From Lachnospiraceae bacterium (GTDB taxonomy: Bacteria; Bacillota; Clostridia; Lachnospirales; Lachnospiraceae), in assembly GCA_900753305.1 (NCBI GenBank), contig CAADYR010000111.1, positions 1-46,081 on the forward strand: DNA of 46,081 bases. Reading direction: 5' to 3'. The position numbers and the translations under genes were made by a program. Numbering within the stretch: the stretch's first letter is position 1; each line of letters starts with the position of its first letter. This document shows, in pieces, positions 15,606 through 24,180 of the stretch. The notes under the pieces are model-generated. The model was not told the origin of the DNA, did not search any database, and was given only the letters and a program-made list of their open reading frames with translations.

Positions 15606-16943
15606 ATGGAAGTACGGGCGCAAAATTACAGTATGGCAGAACAGTATCTTAACGAAGTGCCAAGATTTACAACCAAAAATCCGTTGGAGAAAACGAAAGG
15701 ATTTTATCGGTATCTTTTATCAGATAAATCAGCAGGAGAAATAAGAGAAGAGAAACTGGGAGCTGTGATTCATGTAGCAGGAACGAATGGAAAAGGTTCG
15801 GTGTGTGCTTTTCTGGATGCAATCTGTAGGGAGAGTGGCTATCATACAGGGATGTTCACTTCACCGCACCTGGTTACGACCAGAGAGCGCTTCAGAATAG
15901 ATGGCAGCATGGTAAGTGAAGAAGAATTTGTGGATGCTTTTAACTGGCTGGCTTCCCAAATTGATGCATATCATGAGCATTGTCCGGAGTATCGGCCGGC
16001 TTATTTTGAGAGGCTTTTCTTTATGATGCTTTATTTATTCTGTAGGGCAGGTGTAGATGTCACGGTATTGGAGACAGGATTGGGAGGCAGACTGGACACA
16101 ACGAATGTGGTAGAACATCCGGCAGTAACAGTTATTACAGAGATCGGAATGGATCATATGGCATATTTGGGGAATACGCTGGAAGCCATTGCCTCAGAAA
16201 AAGCAGGAATTATAAAACAGGGCGTACCGCTGGTATATTTCGACAAAAGACCTGTTACTTCTGTCATATTTGAAAAAAAGGCGTTGGAGGCTGGAGCAGA
16301 GTGTTATAAAGTGTCGAATAATGCATATAAAATTAATGAAATTCAAAAAAAATACATTGATTTTTCAGTGTGTAGTCGGTATTATGATTATATTGGATTG
16401 CAGGCACGGACTATTGCTGCATATCAGGCTGAGAATGCAGCAATTGCGGTATATACCGCGGAGGTCCTGGCAAAGAGCAGAGGGCTTGATCGGATAGATG
16501 AGGAAACCATTAGGCAGGGAATCGCTCATATGCACTGGGCTGGCAGAATGGAAGAAATCCTTCCAAATGTATATATAGATGGTGCTCACAATGAGGATGG
16601 GATCATGGCTTTTATAGAGTCTGTGAAGTCAGGTGAGCATGGGAATCCTGTGATCGTACTTTTTTCAGCCGTAAATGATAAAAAATATGACAAGATGATT
16701 GAAATGCTGACTGGATTAGACTGTATTGACCAGTTCTGTATTACGCAGATTCCGGGCAGCAGAGGTGTTAAGATAGAAGAGCTTGCAAAACAGTTCAGAA
16801 TGAATACGGGGAAACCGGTCCACGCTTATGAGGATATTACGGATGCATATGCATTCTGTAAGAAAGAGAGGGGAGAGCATGGAACGCTGTATATCGTTGG
16901 TTCACTGTACCTTGCAGGACTCGCGGAGGACATATTGAAATGA
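15606..16943 (+). CDS. folC: Folylpolyglutamate synthase / dihydrofolate synthase
   Basis: Mur-ligase-family enzyme adding glutamates to folates (and possibly joining glutamate to dihydropteroate), 445 aa from ATG 15606. The P-loop is AGTNGKGS at residues 58-65. The FolC signature around GMDHMAYLGNTLEAIASEKAGI is intact, and YIDGAHNEDGI matches the C-terminal domain motif. Start choice is uncertain: ATG 15594 sits too close to AAAGG, and the frame opens at 15537 inside a terminator. Starting at MEVRAQNYSMAEQYL gives the usual family N-terminus. A 49-aa gene overlaps its stop. Confidence 0.92.
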   Translation: MEVRAQNYSMAEQYLNEVPRFTTKNPLEKTKGFYRYLLSDKSAGEIREEKLGAVIHVAGTNGKGSVCAFLDAICRESGYHTGMFTSPHLVTTRERFRIDGSMVSEEEFVDAFNWLASQIDAYHEHCPEYRPAYFERLFFMMLYLFCRAGVDVTVLETGLGGRLDTTNVVEHPAVTVITEIGMDHMAYLGNTLEAIASEKAGIIKQGVPLVYFDKRPVTSVIFEKKALEAGAECYKVSNNAYKINEIQKKYIDFSVCSRYYDYIGLQARTIAAYQAENAAIAVYTAEVLAKSRGLDRIDEETIRQGIAHMHWAGRMEEILPNVYIDGAHNEDGIMAFIESVKSGEHGNPVIVLFSAVNDKKYDKMIEMLTGLDCIDQFCITQIPGSRGVKIEELAKQFRMNTGKPVHAYEDITDAYAFCKKERGEHGTLYIVGSLYLAGLAEDILK

Positions 16944-17089
16944 TCGATTTTGAAGAAGAGTTAAAGAAATTTCATCCCAGTTTGGAAGTAGAGGACGCCG
17001 AGGAAGCCATTTATAACCAGGATCTGACAGATATGGCAGATGTATTGGTCAAGATGGTAAAGGAAGCGAAGGAAGAAGAAGAGGAATAG
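16940..17089 (+). CDS. Small acidic protein (49 aa) coupled to folC
   Basis: ATG 16940 overlaps the folC stop (ATGA) and has GGAGGA about 9 nt upstream, so translation is coupled. The predicted protein begins MIDFEEELKKFHPS and ends in KEAKEEEEE; it is helical, strongly acidic and lacks signal or membrane parts. I do not recognise a family. The frame ends just 14 nt before the next gene, which with its ribosome site supports a real small gene. Function unknown. Confidence 0.7.
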   Translation: MIDFEEELKKFHPSLEVEDAEEAIYNQDLTDMADVLVKMVKEAKEEEEE

Positions 17090-17103
17090 GGGAACAATAA
17101 AAG

Positions 17104-18492
17104 ATGATATGTTATAACTGTGGATGCCGTTTATCGGAAAAGAATTTTTGTACCGGTTGCGGGGCTGATGTAACATTATATAAAAAAATTATGTACGCCT
17201 CTAACCGTTTCTATAATGAAGGCCTGGAAAAAGCATCTGTAAGAGATCTCTCAGGTGCGATCAACAGCCTTAGACAAAGTCTGAAATTAAATAAAAATAA
17301 TATTGAAGCCAGAAATCTGCTGGGACTTGTTTACTTTGAAAGAGGTGAAGTCGTAGCAGCACTTAGTGAGTGGGTCATCAGTAAGAACATCAAGGGTGAG
17401 AAAAACATTGCTGATGATTATATTAATATGATACAGAATAACCCGGGAAGACTGGAAACCTTTAACCAGACGGTTAAAAAATACAATCAGGCACTGACAT
17501 ATTGTCAGCAGGACAGTCTTGATTTGGCAATTATCCAGCTCAAGAAAGTATTGTCCATGAATCCCCGATTCGTACAGGCGCACCAGTTGCTTGCCCTTTT
17601 GTATATTAATAATCAGGATTGGGATAAAGCAAAGAAGGAACTGGATAAGTGTCTTAAGATTGACACAAATAACACAACGACATTACGTTACCTCAAGGAA
17701 GTAGAGTCTATGATGCCTTCTGAGGAAGAACGTGTCAAAAAGAAAAAAGAGGCAATTGTATATCAGAGTGGTAATGATACAGTTATTCAGCCTGTCGGAA
17801 GAAAGGAAATTGTCGGGTTCCAGACATTGATCAATATTGTGATCGGTGTCGTGATCGGTGTAGGAATTGCCTGGTATCTCGTATTGCCTGCGCGTGTACA
17901 GCAGGCACAGAACAGTGCGAACACACAGTTAAAGACAGTGAGTGAACAATTAGATGCCAAGACAGTGCAGGTAGACGAGCTGACGCAGCAGATCAGTGCG
18001 CTGACAAAGGAAAAAGACAGTTTAAGCAGCAGTCTGGATGAAGCACAGGGTGTTAATGTGGCAGTAGAAGCTAATACAGATCTGATAGAGGCTGCCCTTA
18101 TGTACATCAATAAGTCAGCAGACGAGCAGACCATTGCTCAGGAACTGGAATTGATCGATGATGACTTCCTCACAAATGAAGCAACGGAGAGCTTTAAGAC
18201 ATTGTATCAGATGATTCTGGATGATGTTGGCCCAGTGGTTGCAAAGACTTATTATAATACAGGATATGAGGCTTTCAGAACAGAAGAGTATGATACTGCG
18301 ATCGAGAATCTGGAGAAAGCATTCAAATATGATCCATCCAATGGTGAAGCACTGTATAATCTGGCGCAGGCATATAACAGAAGTGGAGACACAGATAAGG
18401 CTGTGGAAACGTACAAGCAGGTAATAGAATTATTCCCTGATACGGAGAAGGCAAGAAAGTCCGAGAATTATATCAAGGAACTGGAAGGCTGA
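17104..18492 (+). CDS. Zinc-ribbon / TPR single-pass membrane protein
   Basis: A 462-aa protein with an N-terminal zinc ribbon (CYNCGC ... CTGCGA, residues 3-21), then TPR repeats at about 30-190 (AINSLRQSLKLNKNNIEARN; AIIQLKKVLSMNPRFVQAHQ; AKKELDKCLKIDTNNTTTLR). A membrane span follows at about 243-260 (INIVIGVVIGVGIAWYLVLP). Outside the membrane come a coiled coil (about 275-320) and a second TPR block (about 375-460, AIENLEKAFKYDPSNGEALYNL). TPR domains on both sides of the membrane suggest a scaffold joining cytoplasmic and extracytoplasmic partners. Similar proteins are common in Clostridia but have no assigned role. It lies upstream of spoIIA but a terminator separates them. Confidence 0.8.
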   Translation: MICYNCGCRLSEKNFCTGCGADVTLYKKIMYASNRFYNEGLEKASVRDLSGAINSLRQSLKLNKNNIEARNLLGLVYFERGEVVAALSEWVISKNIKGEKNIADDYINMIQNNPGRLETFNQTVKKYNQALTYCQQDSLDLAIIQLKKVLSMNPRFVQAHQLLALLYINNQDWDKAKKELDKCLKIDTNNTTTLRYLKEVESMMPSEEERVKKKKEAIVYQSGNDTVIQPVGRKEIVGFQTLINIVIGVVIGVGIAWYLVLPARVQQAQNSANTQLKTVSEQLDAKTVQVDELTQQISALTKEKDSLSSSLDEAQGVNVAVEANTDLIEAALMYINKSADEQTIAQELELIDDDFLTNEATESFKTLYQMILDDVGPVVAKTYYNTGYEAFRTEEYDTAIENLEKAFKYDPSNGEALYNLAQAYNRSGDTDKAVETYKQVIELFPDTEKARKSENYIKELEG

Positions 18493-18526
18493 TCTACAGC
18501 AGAAAACAAATAAATAAGACACGTAA

Positions 18527-18560
18527 GAGGACATGCATATAATATGTGTGTCCTTTTTAT
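18527..18560 (+). terminator. Terminator between TPR gene and spoIIAA
   Basis: Stem AGGACA(TGCATA)/(TATGTG)TGTCCT at 18528-18554, with two G-U pairs, a 3-nt loop and a TTTTT tail. Confidence 0.8.
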
Positions 18561-18590
18561 GTGGAAAAGAATATGGAAATGAGCGAATAT
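18560..18590 (+). promoter_or_regulatory. Candidate sigma-H promoter of spoIIA
   Basis: TGTGGAAAA (18560-18568), 13 nt, then AGCGAATAT (18582-18590). This approximates the sigma-H pattern RNAGGAWWW / RNNGAATWW, with two -35 mismatches. The spoIIA operon of Bacillus is transcribed by sigma-H, which supports the reading. The ribosome site AGGAGG follows. Confidence 0.45.
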
Positions 18591-18610
18591 CCAAAAACAG
18601 GAGGTAGAAA

Positions 18611-18919
18611 ATGGAACAACAATGTGCGATCATTGACAATTATCTGTGCATCAGGATGCCGAAGGAAGTAGATCATCATGGGGCGGCAGGAATCCGTGAA
18701 CATGCGGATAAGCTGCTTTTGGATGACAAGGTGAGAAATATTGTATTCGATTTTGAAGATACGACTTTTATGGACAGTTCAGGAATCGGCATTATAATCG
18801 GGAGATACCGCAAGATTTCATGTTTTGGCGGGAAAGTATACGCAATACATGCAGATGAAAGGATCAGGAGGATACTTCGTGCCTCCGGAATGTCCTCAAT
18901 TATAGAAGTATTGGCTTAA
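18611..18919 (+). CDS. spoIIAA: Anti-sigma F factor antagonist SpoIIAA
   Basis: A 102-aa STAS-domain protein that binds SpoIIAB and frees sigma-F in the forespore. The phosphorylation motif MDSSGIG is intact (Ser56/Ser57; the Bacillus site is the second Ser). Length and order (AA-AB-sigF) match the classic spoIIA operon. ATG 18611 has AGGAGG 6 nt upstream. Confidence 0.96.
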   Translation: MEQQCAIIDNYLCIRMPKEVDHHGAAGIREHADKLLLDDKVRNIVFDFEDTTFMDSSGIGIIIGRYRKISCFGGKVYAIHADERIRRILRASGMSSIIEVLA

Positions 18920-18943
18920 AATCTGGGAAAAGAGGTTGAGAAC

Positions 18944-19405
18944 ATGAAGAAGGAAATTCGATTGGAATTTGATGCAATATCAGAAAACGAAGGACTGGCA
19001 AGAGTAGTAATAGCGGCTTTTCTGACACAGACAGATCCGACACTGGAAGAACTGCAGGATGTCAAGACCGCAGTTTCGGAAGCGGTTACCAATGCGATCG
19101 TACATGGATATGAGGAACACGGAGGCAGGATCGTGATGGAAGCATGTCTGGAAAATGGAATATTGCAGGTGTCCATTACAGATAAGGGAATCGGGATAGA
19201 GGATGTATCCAGAGCCATGCAGCCTATGTATACAACCAAACCGGATTGTGAAAGAAGCGGGATGGGATTTGCTTTTATGGAAGCATTTATGGATAAAGTG
19301 GAGGTAGAGAGCACACCGGGGGAAGGGACGAGCGTACATATGTGGAAAGCATTTAAAGGGGCAGTCCTGATACAGGCAGCCGTGTGGAATAGTACACAGG
19401 TGTAG
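18944..19405 (+). CDS. spoIIAB: Anti-sigma F factor / serine kinase SpoIIAB
   Basis: A 153-aa GHKL-type serine kinase that holds sigma-F inactive and phosphorylates SpoIIAA. The N-box EAVTNAIVHGY, the G1 box DKGIGIED and the G2-type GMGFAFM are intact. It lies 24 nt after spoIIAA and 3 nt before sigF. The length (Bacillus about 146 aa) is normal. Confidence 0.96.
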   Translation: MKKEIRLEFDAISENEGLARVVIAAFLTQTDPTLEELQDVKTAVSEAVTNAIVHGYEEHGGRIVMEACLENGILQVSITDKGIGIEDVSRAMQPMYTTKPDCERSGMGFAFMEAFMDKVEVESTPGEGTSVHMWKAFKGAVLIQAAVWNSTQV

Positions 19406-19408
19406 TGC

Positions 19409-20146
19409 ATGGAAGATAAAGAGCTTTTCTTACAGGCACAGAAGGGAGATAAAGAAGCAAGAGAAGCACTTTTTGAAAAAAATGCAGGATTGATACACCA
19501 TGTGATAAAGAGATATACAGGAAGAGGATGTGAATCAGAGGATTTATTTCAGTTAGGAGCAATAGGACTTGTAAAGGCAATTGAGAAATTTGACACAGAA
19601 TACGGTGTGTGCTTTTCCACCTATGCAGTACCTATGATCAGCGGAGAAATACGCCGTTTCCTGAGAGATGATGGCATGGTAAAGGTAAGCCGGGGCATAA
19701 AAGAAAATATATGGAAGATCAACCGGACCAGAGAGGAGCTGTATGCGAAACTTGGCAGAGAAGTTACGATCAGGGAACTTGCAGAAGAATCAGGAGTAGC
19801 GATGGAGGATGTGGTTCTGGCAATGGATGCAGGCAGAGAAGTGGAATCTATTTACAGGACTGTATATCAATCAGACGGAAATGAAATCTATCTTCTGGAT
19901 ATGATCAAAGAAGGTCAGCAGGCGGGAAGTTCCTATACGATCCAGGATGAGGGAGAAATCGTATTGGACAGGATGCTTCTGGAACAGCTTATGAACAAAC
20001 TGGATACGAAAGAAAGGATGCTGATAAGATTGCGCTTTTATGAGAACAAGACGCAGATGCAGGTAGCCAAATATCTGGGTATGAGTCAGGTTCAGGTCAG
20101 CAGGCTGGAAAAGAAATTATTGCTTAGAATGAGAGAATACGTATAA
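19409..20146 (+). CDS. sigF: RNA polymerase sigma-F factor
   Basis: First forespore-specific sigma factor, 245 aa. Region 2 reads DLFQLGAIGLVKAIEKFD ... FSTYAVPMISGEIRRFLRDD; region 3 starts near VSRGIKENIWKINRTREEL; the region 4 helix-turn-helix is MQVAKYLGMSQVQVSRLEK. SpoIIAB holds it until SpoIIAA is dephosphorylated. It is the last gene of the operon and directly follows spoIIAB. Confidence 0.97.
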   Translation: MEDKELFLQAQKGDKEAREALFEKNAGLIHHVIKRYTGRGCESEDLFQLGAIGLVKAIEKFDTEYGVCFSTYAVPMISGEIRRFLRDDGMVKVSRGIKENIWKINRTREELYAKLGREVTIRELAEESGVAMEDVVLAMDAGREVESIYRTVYQSDGNEIYLLDMIKEGQQAGSSYTIQDEGEIVLDRMLLEQLMNKLDTKERMLIRLRFYENKTQMQVAKYLGMSQVQVSRLEKKLLLRMREYV

Positions 20147-20153
20147 ATGGGAC

Positions 20154-20181
20154 TAAAGTTTCAGCCGGACTTTGCCGATAT
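20154..20181 (+). promoter_or_regulatory. Sigma-28 (SigD/FliA)-type promoter
   Basis: TAAAGTTT (20154-20161), 12 nt, then GCCGATAT (20174-20181). Both elements match the flagellar sigma factor consensus (TAAA, 14-16 nt, GCCGATAW) almost exactly; here the TAAA-to-GCCG gap is 16 nt. AAGGAGG and ATG 20206 follow at the right distance. It implies that the downstream gene belongs to a motility/chemotaxis-type regulon. Confidence 0.75.
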
Positions 20182-20205
20182 ACAGACAAAGGAGGTATTA
20201 TTTGT

Positions 20206-21018
20206 ATGAACGGAATCAATTATAATACACTATTAGGAAATACGGGATTTTTCTCTCAGCAGGCAAACACGGTGACAGACGAGTTAAAATATACGGGGGC
20301 TTCTACAAAAGAGAAGACCAAAGAAAAGACACAGACTAACGCAGATCATGATACAGTAGAAATCAATGGAGAATCCAGACAGCTACAGAAAGCAGGTTAT
20401 GACAGACCTAAATGTACAGTAAAACAGCAGTCTGGCAGCAGGTTCAAGGAAATTGATGAAAACGGTATTCAGGACGGCGTAGAACTGAGTGATGCTGCCA
20501 GGAATCTGTTGAAGGAACTCCAGAAGAAATATTCCAATATGGAGATTTCCGTTGCCAACTGGTCAAGTGATGAGGAACAGGATTATTATGCAAGCAAGTG
20601 CAGCAAGGATTACAGTGTGCTTATTGCACCGGAAGCTTTGGAGAAGATGGCAGCAGATGAGTCAGTGCGCCAACAGTATGAATCAATTCTGGATGGAGCA
20701 GGTGAAAACTCTGAGAAGTTGCAGTCTGAACTGGGAGATGATATCAAGAAAATCGGCAGTTTCTCCATTACGATCGACAAAGACGGTAAAGTATCTTATG
20801 CAGTGAAACTGATCCAGGATTTTGCACAGCGTAATGCCGAGCGTACGGAAGAAGCTAAAAAAGCTGCACAGGAGAAAAAGACTGAGCAGGAAAAGAAAGA
20901 TGAGAAAAAGGATGATAAAAGGATAGAAGCTGATTTTATCGATGAACTCATCGCTGCAATTAAGGCAAAACTTTATCCGGAGGAGTCACAGGATAAAGCA
21001 ACAGAGGAATCTGAATAG
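20206..21018 (+). CDS. Lachnospiraceae-type protein of unknown function (DUF6033-like)
   Basis: 270 aa, no signal peptide or membrane span. The N-terminal about 100 residues are polar and probably flexible (MNGINYNTLLGNTGFFSQQA ... GVELSDAA). A compact mixed alpha/beta core spans about 100-205 (NLLKELQKKYSNMEISVANW, VLIAPEALEKMA, FSITIDKDGKVSYAVKL). The tail is a highly charged Lys/Glu helix ending in FIDELIAAIKAKLYPEES. The layout resembles the DUF6033 family (weak recall). AAGGAGG precedes ATG 20206. The sigma-28-like promoter and the flexible ends suggest a motility-linked, perhaps exported, protein. Function unknown. Confidence 0.75.
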   Translation: MNGINYNTLLGNTGFFSQQANTVTDELKYTGASTKEKTKEKTQTNADHDTVEINGESRQLQKAGYDRPKCTVKQQSGSRFKEIDENGIQDGVELSDAARNLLKELQKKYSNMEISVANWSSDEEQDYYASKCSKDYSVLIAPEALEKMAADESVRQQYESILDGAGENSEKLQSELGDDIKKIGSFSITIDKDGKVSYAVKLIQDFAQRNAERTEEAKKAAQEKKTEQEKKDEKKDDKRIEADFIDELIAAIKAKLYPEESQDKATEESE

Positions 21019-21028
21019 GAGTGAAGTA

Positions 21029-21064
21029 AAATGTCATGGGCTGTACGGCCCATGACATTTTTTA
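21029..21064 (+). terminator. Terminator between convergent genes
   Basis: Perfect 13-bp stem (21029-21041 with 21048-21060), a 6-nt loop and TTTTTT. It ends the DUF6033-like transcript and sits 15 nt beyond the stop of the minus-strand PHP gene. Confidence 0.92.
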
Positions 21065-21078
21065 TTATGGACATTATT

Positions 21079-21867
21079 TTACAGAATTGTGTTAACATCG
21101 GTAATAGAATGCTCTTTATTCTGTTCATCAAAAAGATAAACAGGGAGCATGTTAGGAGAATCCGGTGTAAGGGTAAGTAATTTCCCGGGAACATGGAGAG
21201 TATGACTTTTGTTCTCTCTGATCCGTCTGACATAGTCCTGTGCAGACTTGAGCGGTTCATCAAAGGCAACACCGTAGAATTCTCCTGATTCCGTGTGGTT
21301 GACTAAATGAACGTCAGAACCGGCTGTCATGGGAATATTGTGGGCAACTGCATATCTGTAGGCGAGCCTGTCCTGATAAGAAGGATTCCCGGCATTGGCA
21401 ACCTCAAATGCATCGCATTGATAGGGATGGAGATCTACGCGGGATAAATAGTCTCTTTCACGGAAAGGATGAGCCTGAACTACCAGCCCGCCGTATTGGT
21501 GAATCTTTTCCAAATGAGTGATATGATCCCAGGTAAGGACTTCCGGATGGGCTAACAGCCATTCCTTATCCAGACCGTACACCAGAAATTCATCTCCATC
21601 GAAGCGGCATTCCCAACCGAAGAATACAGAAAGATCCTGTTTATCTCCTTCTGCTTTTGCCCTTTCATATGCCAGACAGAATTGATTGACACGTTCTTCC
21701 CAGGGCAGAGTATCCGGAATACAGGTATTACCGTTAAAGAAATGCTCGGTGACAAACAGACCGCTGTAGCCCAGTTTCTTATAGAAAGGAATATATTCTT
21801 CCGGTTCACTGTGGCCGCATGCACTGGCAATACAAGTGTGTAAATGAGTTTCATAAATATATGACAT
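21079..21867 (-). CDS. PHP-domain phosphoesterase
   Basis: A 262-aa polymerase-and-histidinol-phosphatase family metal-dependent hydrolase. The first motif is ETHLHTCIASACGHSEPEE (HxH). Further metal ligands are visible in FVTEHF, FFGWECRFDGDEF, VVQAHPFRE and TAGSDVHL. This set is complete, so the enzyme should be active. It is transcribed alone and divergent from the decarboxylase gene. The substrate cannot be told; histidinol phosphate and small nucleotide esters are the family's known targets, and no his genes are nearby. Confidence 0.88.
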   Translation of the reverse strand: MSYIYETHLHTCIASACGHSEPEEYIPFYKKLGYSGLFVTEHFFNGNTCIPDTLPWEERVNQFCLAYERAKAEGDKQDLSVFFGWECRFDGDEFLVYGLDKEWLLAHPEVLTWDHITHLEKIHQYGGLVVQAHPFRERDYLSRVDLHPYQCDAFEVANAGNPSYQDRLAYRYAVAHNIPMTAGSDVHLVNHTESGEFYGVAFDEPLKSAQDYVRRIRENKSHTLHVPGKLLTLTPDSPNMLPVYLFDEQNKEHSITDVNTIL

Positions 21868-22005
21868 GACAATTGCTCCTTTTGATTCACAAATGATATA
21901 TAAATTTTAACATGAAGGAGAGTCTTTTTCAATGGAGAGGGTGCATTGCAAACAGGGTAACTGCGTGTTAAGATAGTGGAAAAGATGAAAGTGGGAGCAT
22001 ATAAA

Positions 22006-23472
22006 ATGATGGATCAAAATAAAACTCCACTGTTGGATGCAATAGGAGAGTTCATTCATACACAACCGGCATATTTCAGGATTCCGGGGCACAGACTGGA
22101 GCGTGGGATCAGTAAGCGCTGGACCAAAGAGGTAGGAGAGCAGATATTCGCCTATGACGTAACAGAAACCCCCTACACAGATGATCTGCATCAGGCACAG
22201 GGAGCGATCAAAGAAGCACAGCAGCTTCTAAGTGAACTGTATCATACAGACAGCAGTTACTTTCTGGTAAATGGTTCCACTTGTGGAAATGAGGCTATGA
22301 TCCTGGCTGGAGCCATGGAAGGGCAGGAGATCATGATAGCCAGAAATGCCCATAAATCTGCAATGATGGGACTGATCATTTCAGGAGCCAGACCTGTGTA
22401 TGTCGCTCCGAAGGTGTTAAATGACTGGGGCATTCAGGGAGGGATCACGCCGGAGGATGTGGATGCATGTTTTCAGGAACATCCCGATTGCAAAGCACTG
22501 TTTATGGTCAGCCCAAGTTACTATGGCATTACATCCGATCTGTGCAGGATCGCAGAAGTTTGTCATTCACATGGGGCGATGTTGCTGGTAGATGAGGCCC
22601 ATGGTGGACATGTATATTTTCATGAAGAATTGCCTCATGGTGCTATCGAACAGGGGGCAGATATGTGTGTGCAGAGTATGCACAAGGTAACGGGAGCCCT
22701 TACCCAAAGTTCAGTTCTTCATGTACGTTCTAAACTGGCGGATCTGGACAGAGTAAATTCAGCATTGCATATTGTACAAAGTACAAGCCCTAATTATCTG
22801 TTGATGACATCACTGGATTGCGCCAGGTATGAGCTTGCCCTGCATGGCAGGCAAATGATGCAGGATGCTCTCAAACTGGCTGACTACGCCAGAGAGGAGA
22901 TCCGTAAAATACAGGGCTTTGACTGTATGGGAACAGAAATCACAGGGATGGAAGGTGTAGCGGGAGTTGACCGGACCAGACTGGTCATTACAGCAAAAAA
23001 ACTGGGATTTACGGGATTTGACCTGGAGGAATGTCTTTTTCGGGAATATCAGGTCAATATGGAGCTGGCTGATTATGAGAATGTTCTGGCTATCATTACC
23101 TATGCGAATACCAGCGAGGAGATAGACAGACTGATCAATGCTTGCCGTGATCTGAGTGAAAAAGTAAGAAATGACACATGTGTCATAAGCAAGAGCTGGG
23201 GAAAAAAACAAAATCCGATGCTGAACAGGTTACCGGAACAGATTATGACACCCAGACAGGCTTACTTTGCCAAAACAATGCAGATCCCGTGGGAAGATGC
23301 GGTCGGAAGAATCGCAGGGGAGATGGTAGCTCCATATCCTCCGGGAATTCCCATTCTCTATGCAGGGGAACGAATTACACGGGAAGTATGGGAGTATCTG
23401 GAACAGTTCAGAAGAGATGGACGCCATATGCATGGAGCGGAGAATGGACGGATCACAGTGATCACTGAATGA
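22006..23472 (+). CDS. Orn/Lys/Arg decarboxylase-type PLP enzyme
   Basis: A 488-aa PLP-dependent enzyme of the prokaryotic ornithine/lysine/arginine decarboxylase class (short SpeA/YaaO-like form without the N-terminal wing domain). The PLP lysine is K227 in SMHKVTGALTQSS, preceded by VDEAHGGH with the cofactor-binding Asp. IPGH near the N-terminus and a small C-terminal domain are also present. ATG 22006 with GTGGGAG 8 nt upstream is chosen over GTG 21976. Likely product is a polyamine precursor (agmatine or cadaverine); the substrate is not determinable. Neither a partner antiporter nor a speD/speE gene is nearby. Confidence 0.87.
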   Translation: MMDQNKTPLLDAIGEFIHTQPAYFRIPGHRLERGISKRWTKEVGEQIFAYDVTETPYTDDLHQAQGAIKEAQQLLSELYHTDSSYFLVNGSTCGNEAMILAGAMEGQEIMIARNAHKSAMMGLIISGARPVYVAPKVLNDWGIQGGITPEDVDACFQEHPDCKALFMVSPSYYGITSDLCRIAEVCHSHGAMLLVDEAHGGHVYFHEELPHGAIEQGADMCVQSMHKVTGALTQSSVLHVRSKLADLDRVNSALHIVQSTSPNYLLMTSLDCARYELALHGRQMMQDALKLADYAREEIRKIQGFDCMGTEITGMEGVAGVDRTRLVITAKKLGFTGFDLEECLFREYQVNMELADYENVLAIITYANTSEEIDRLINACRDLSEKVRNDTCVISKSWGKKQNPMLNRLPEQIMTPRQAYFAKTMQIPWEDAVGRIAGEMVAPYPPGIPILYAGERITREVWEYLEQFRRDGRHMHGAENGRITVITE

Positions 23473-23550
23473 TAATATATCATGCATAATAATCACTTTA
23501 CAGGGAAAACTATCTGTTGATAAAGAAGAAAGACAGGTATGGTGATTAAT

Positions 23551-24180
23551 ATGGCAAATGTGACATTGTATATTCAGGCAAAGCGAAATGTCGAGGCACA
23601 GAATGATGAAGTACTGCTGGGAGATGCAGCAAGTATTTACTGTGAAGATGCTGCTGTCCGTGCAAAAGCCAATTCCATGCGTATCCACAAGTTTCATCAG
23701 GGTCAGGAAACAAGAGCAGTGATCAGTATGATGAAGATAATTGAAAAACTGACACAGATGTCACCGGGACTTACGGTAGAAAGCATTGGAGAAAGTGCTA
23801 TTGTACTGGAGAAGATTCCCGCGAAGAAATATAAGGGACCACTGGTTGTATGGAAGATTATCCTGGTGGCAGCAGTCAGTTTCTTTGGGACTGCTTTTAC
23901 GATCATGGCATATCATAACGATATTGGAATTTCGGATGTCTTTATGAGAATTTATGAAATCGTAACAGGAGAGGAATCCAGTGGATGTACCACATTGGAA
24001 ATTGCATATTCGGTTGGACTATGTCTGGGAATTATAGTATTCTATAATCATGTGGGAGGCAGACGTATTACCAAAGACCCGACACCTCTGGAAGTTGAAA
24101 TGCGCAACTATGAGAGAGATGTGAATACAACGCTGGTAGAGACAGCAGAGAGAGAGGGTATGGAAATTGACGTGGATTAG
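23551..24180 (+). CDS. spoVAA: Stage V sporulation protein AA
   Basis: 209 aa, matching Bacillus SpoVAA (about 206 aa). A soluble N-terminal domain (ANVTLYIQAKRN ... AIVLEKIP) is followed by two membrane spans (VVWKIILVAAVSFFGTAFTI and AYSVGLCLGIIVFY). It is part of the channel moving calcium dipicolinate into and out of the spore. GGTGAT 4 nt before ATG 23551 decides the start; ATG 23539 is too close to its AGG. It overlaps spoVAB by 14 nt. Confidence 0.88.
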   Translation: MANVTLYIQAKRNVEAQNDEVLLGDAASIYCEDAAVRAKANSMRIHKFHQGQETRAVISMMKIIEKLTQMSPGLTVESIGESAIVLEKIPAKKYKGPLVVWKIILVAAVSFFGTAFTIMAYHNDIGISDVFMRIYEIVTGEESSGCTTLEIAYSVGLCLGIIVFYNHVGGRRITKDPTPLEVEMRNYERDVNTTLVETAEREGMEIDVD

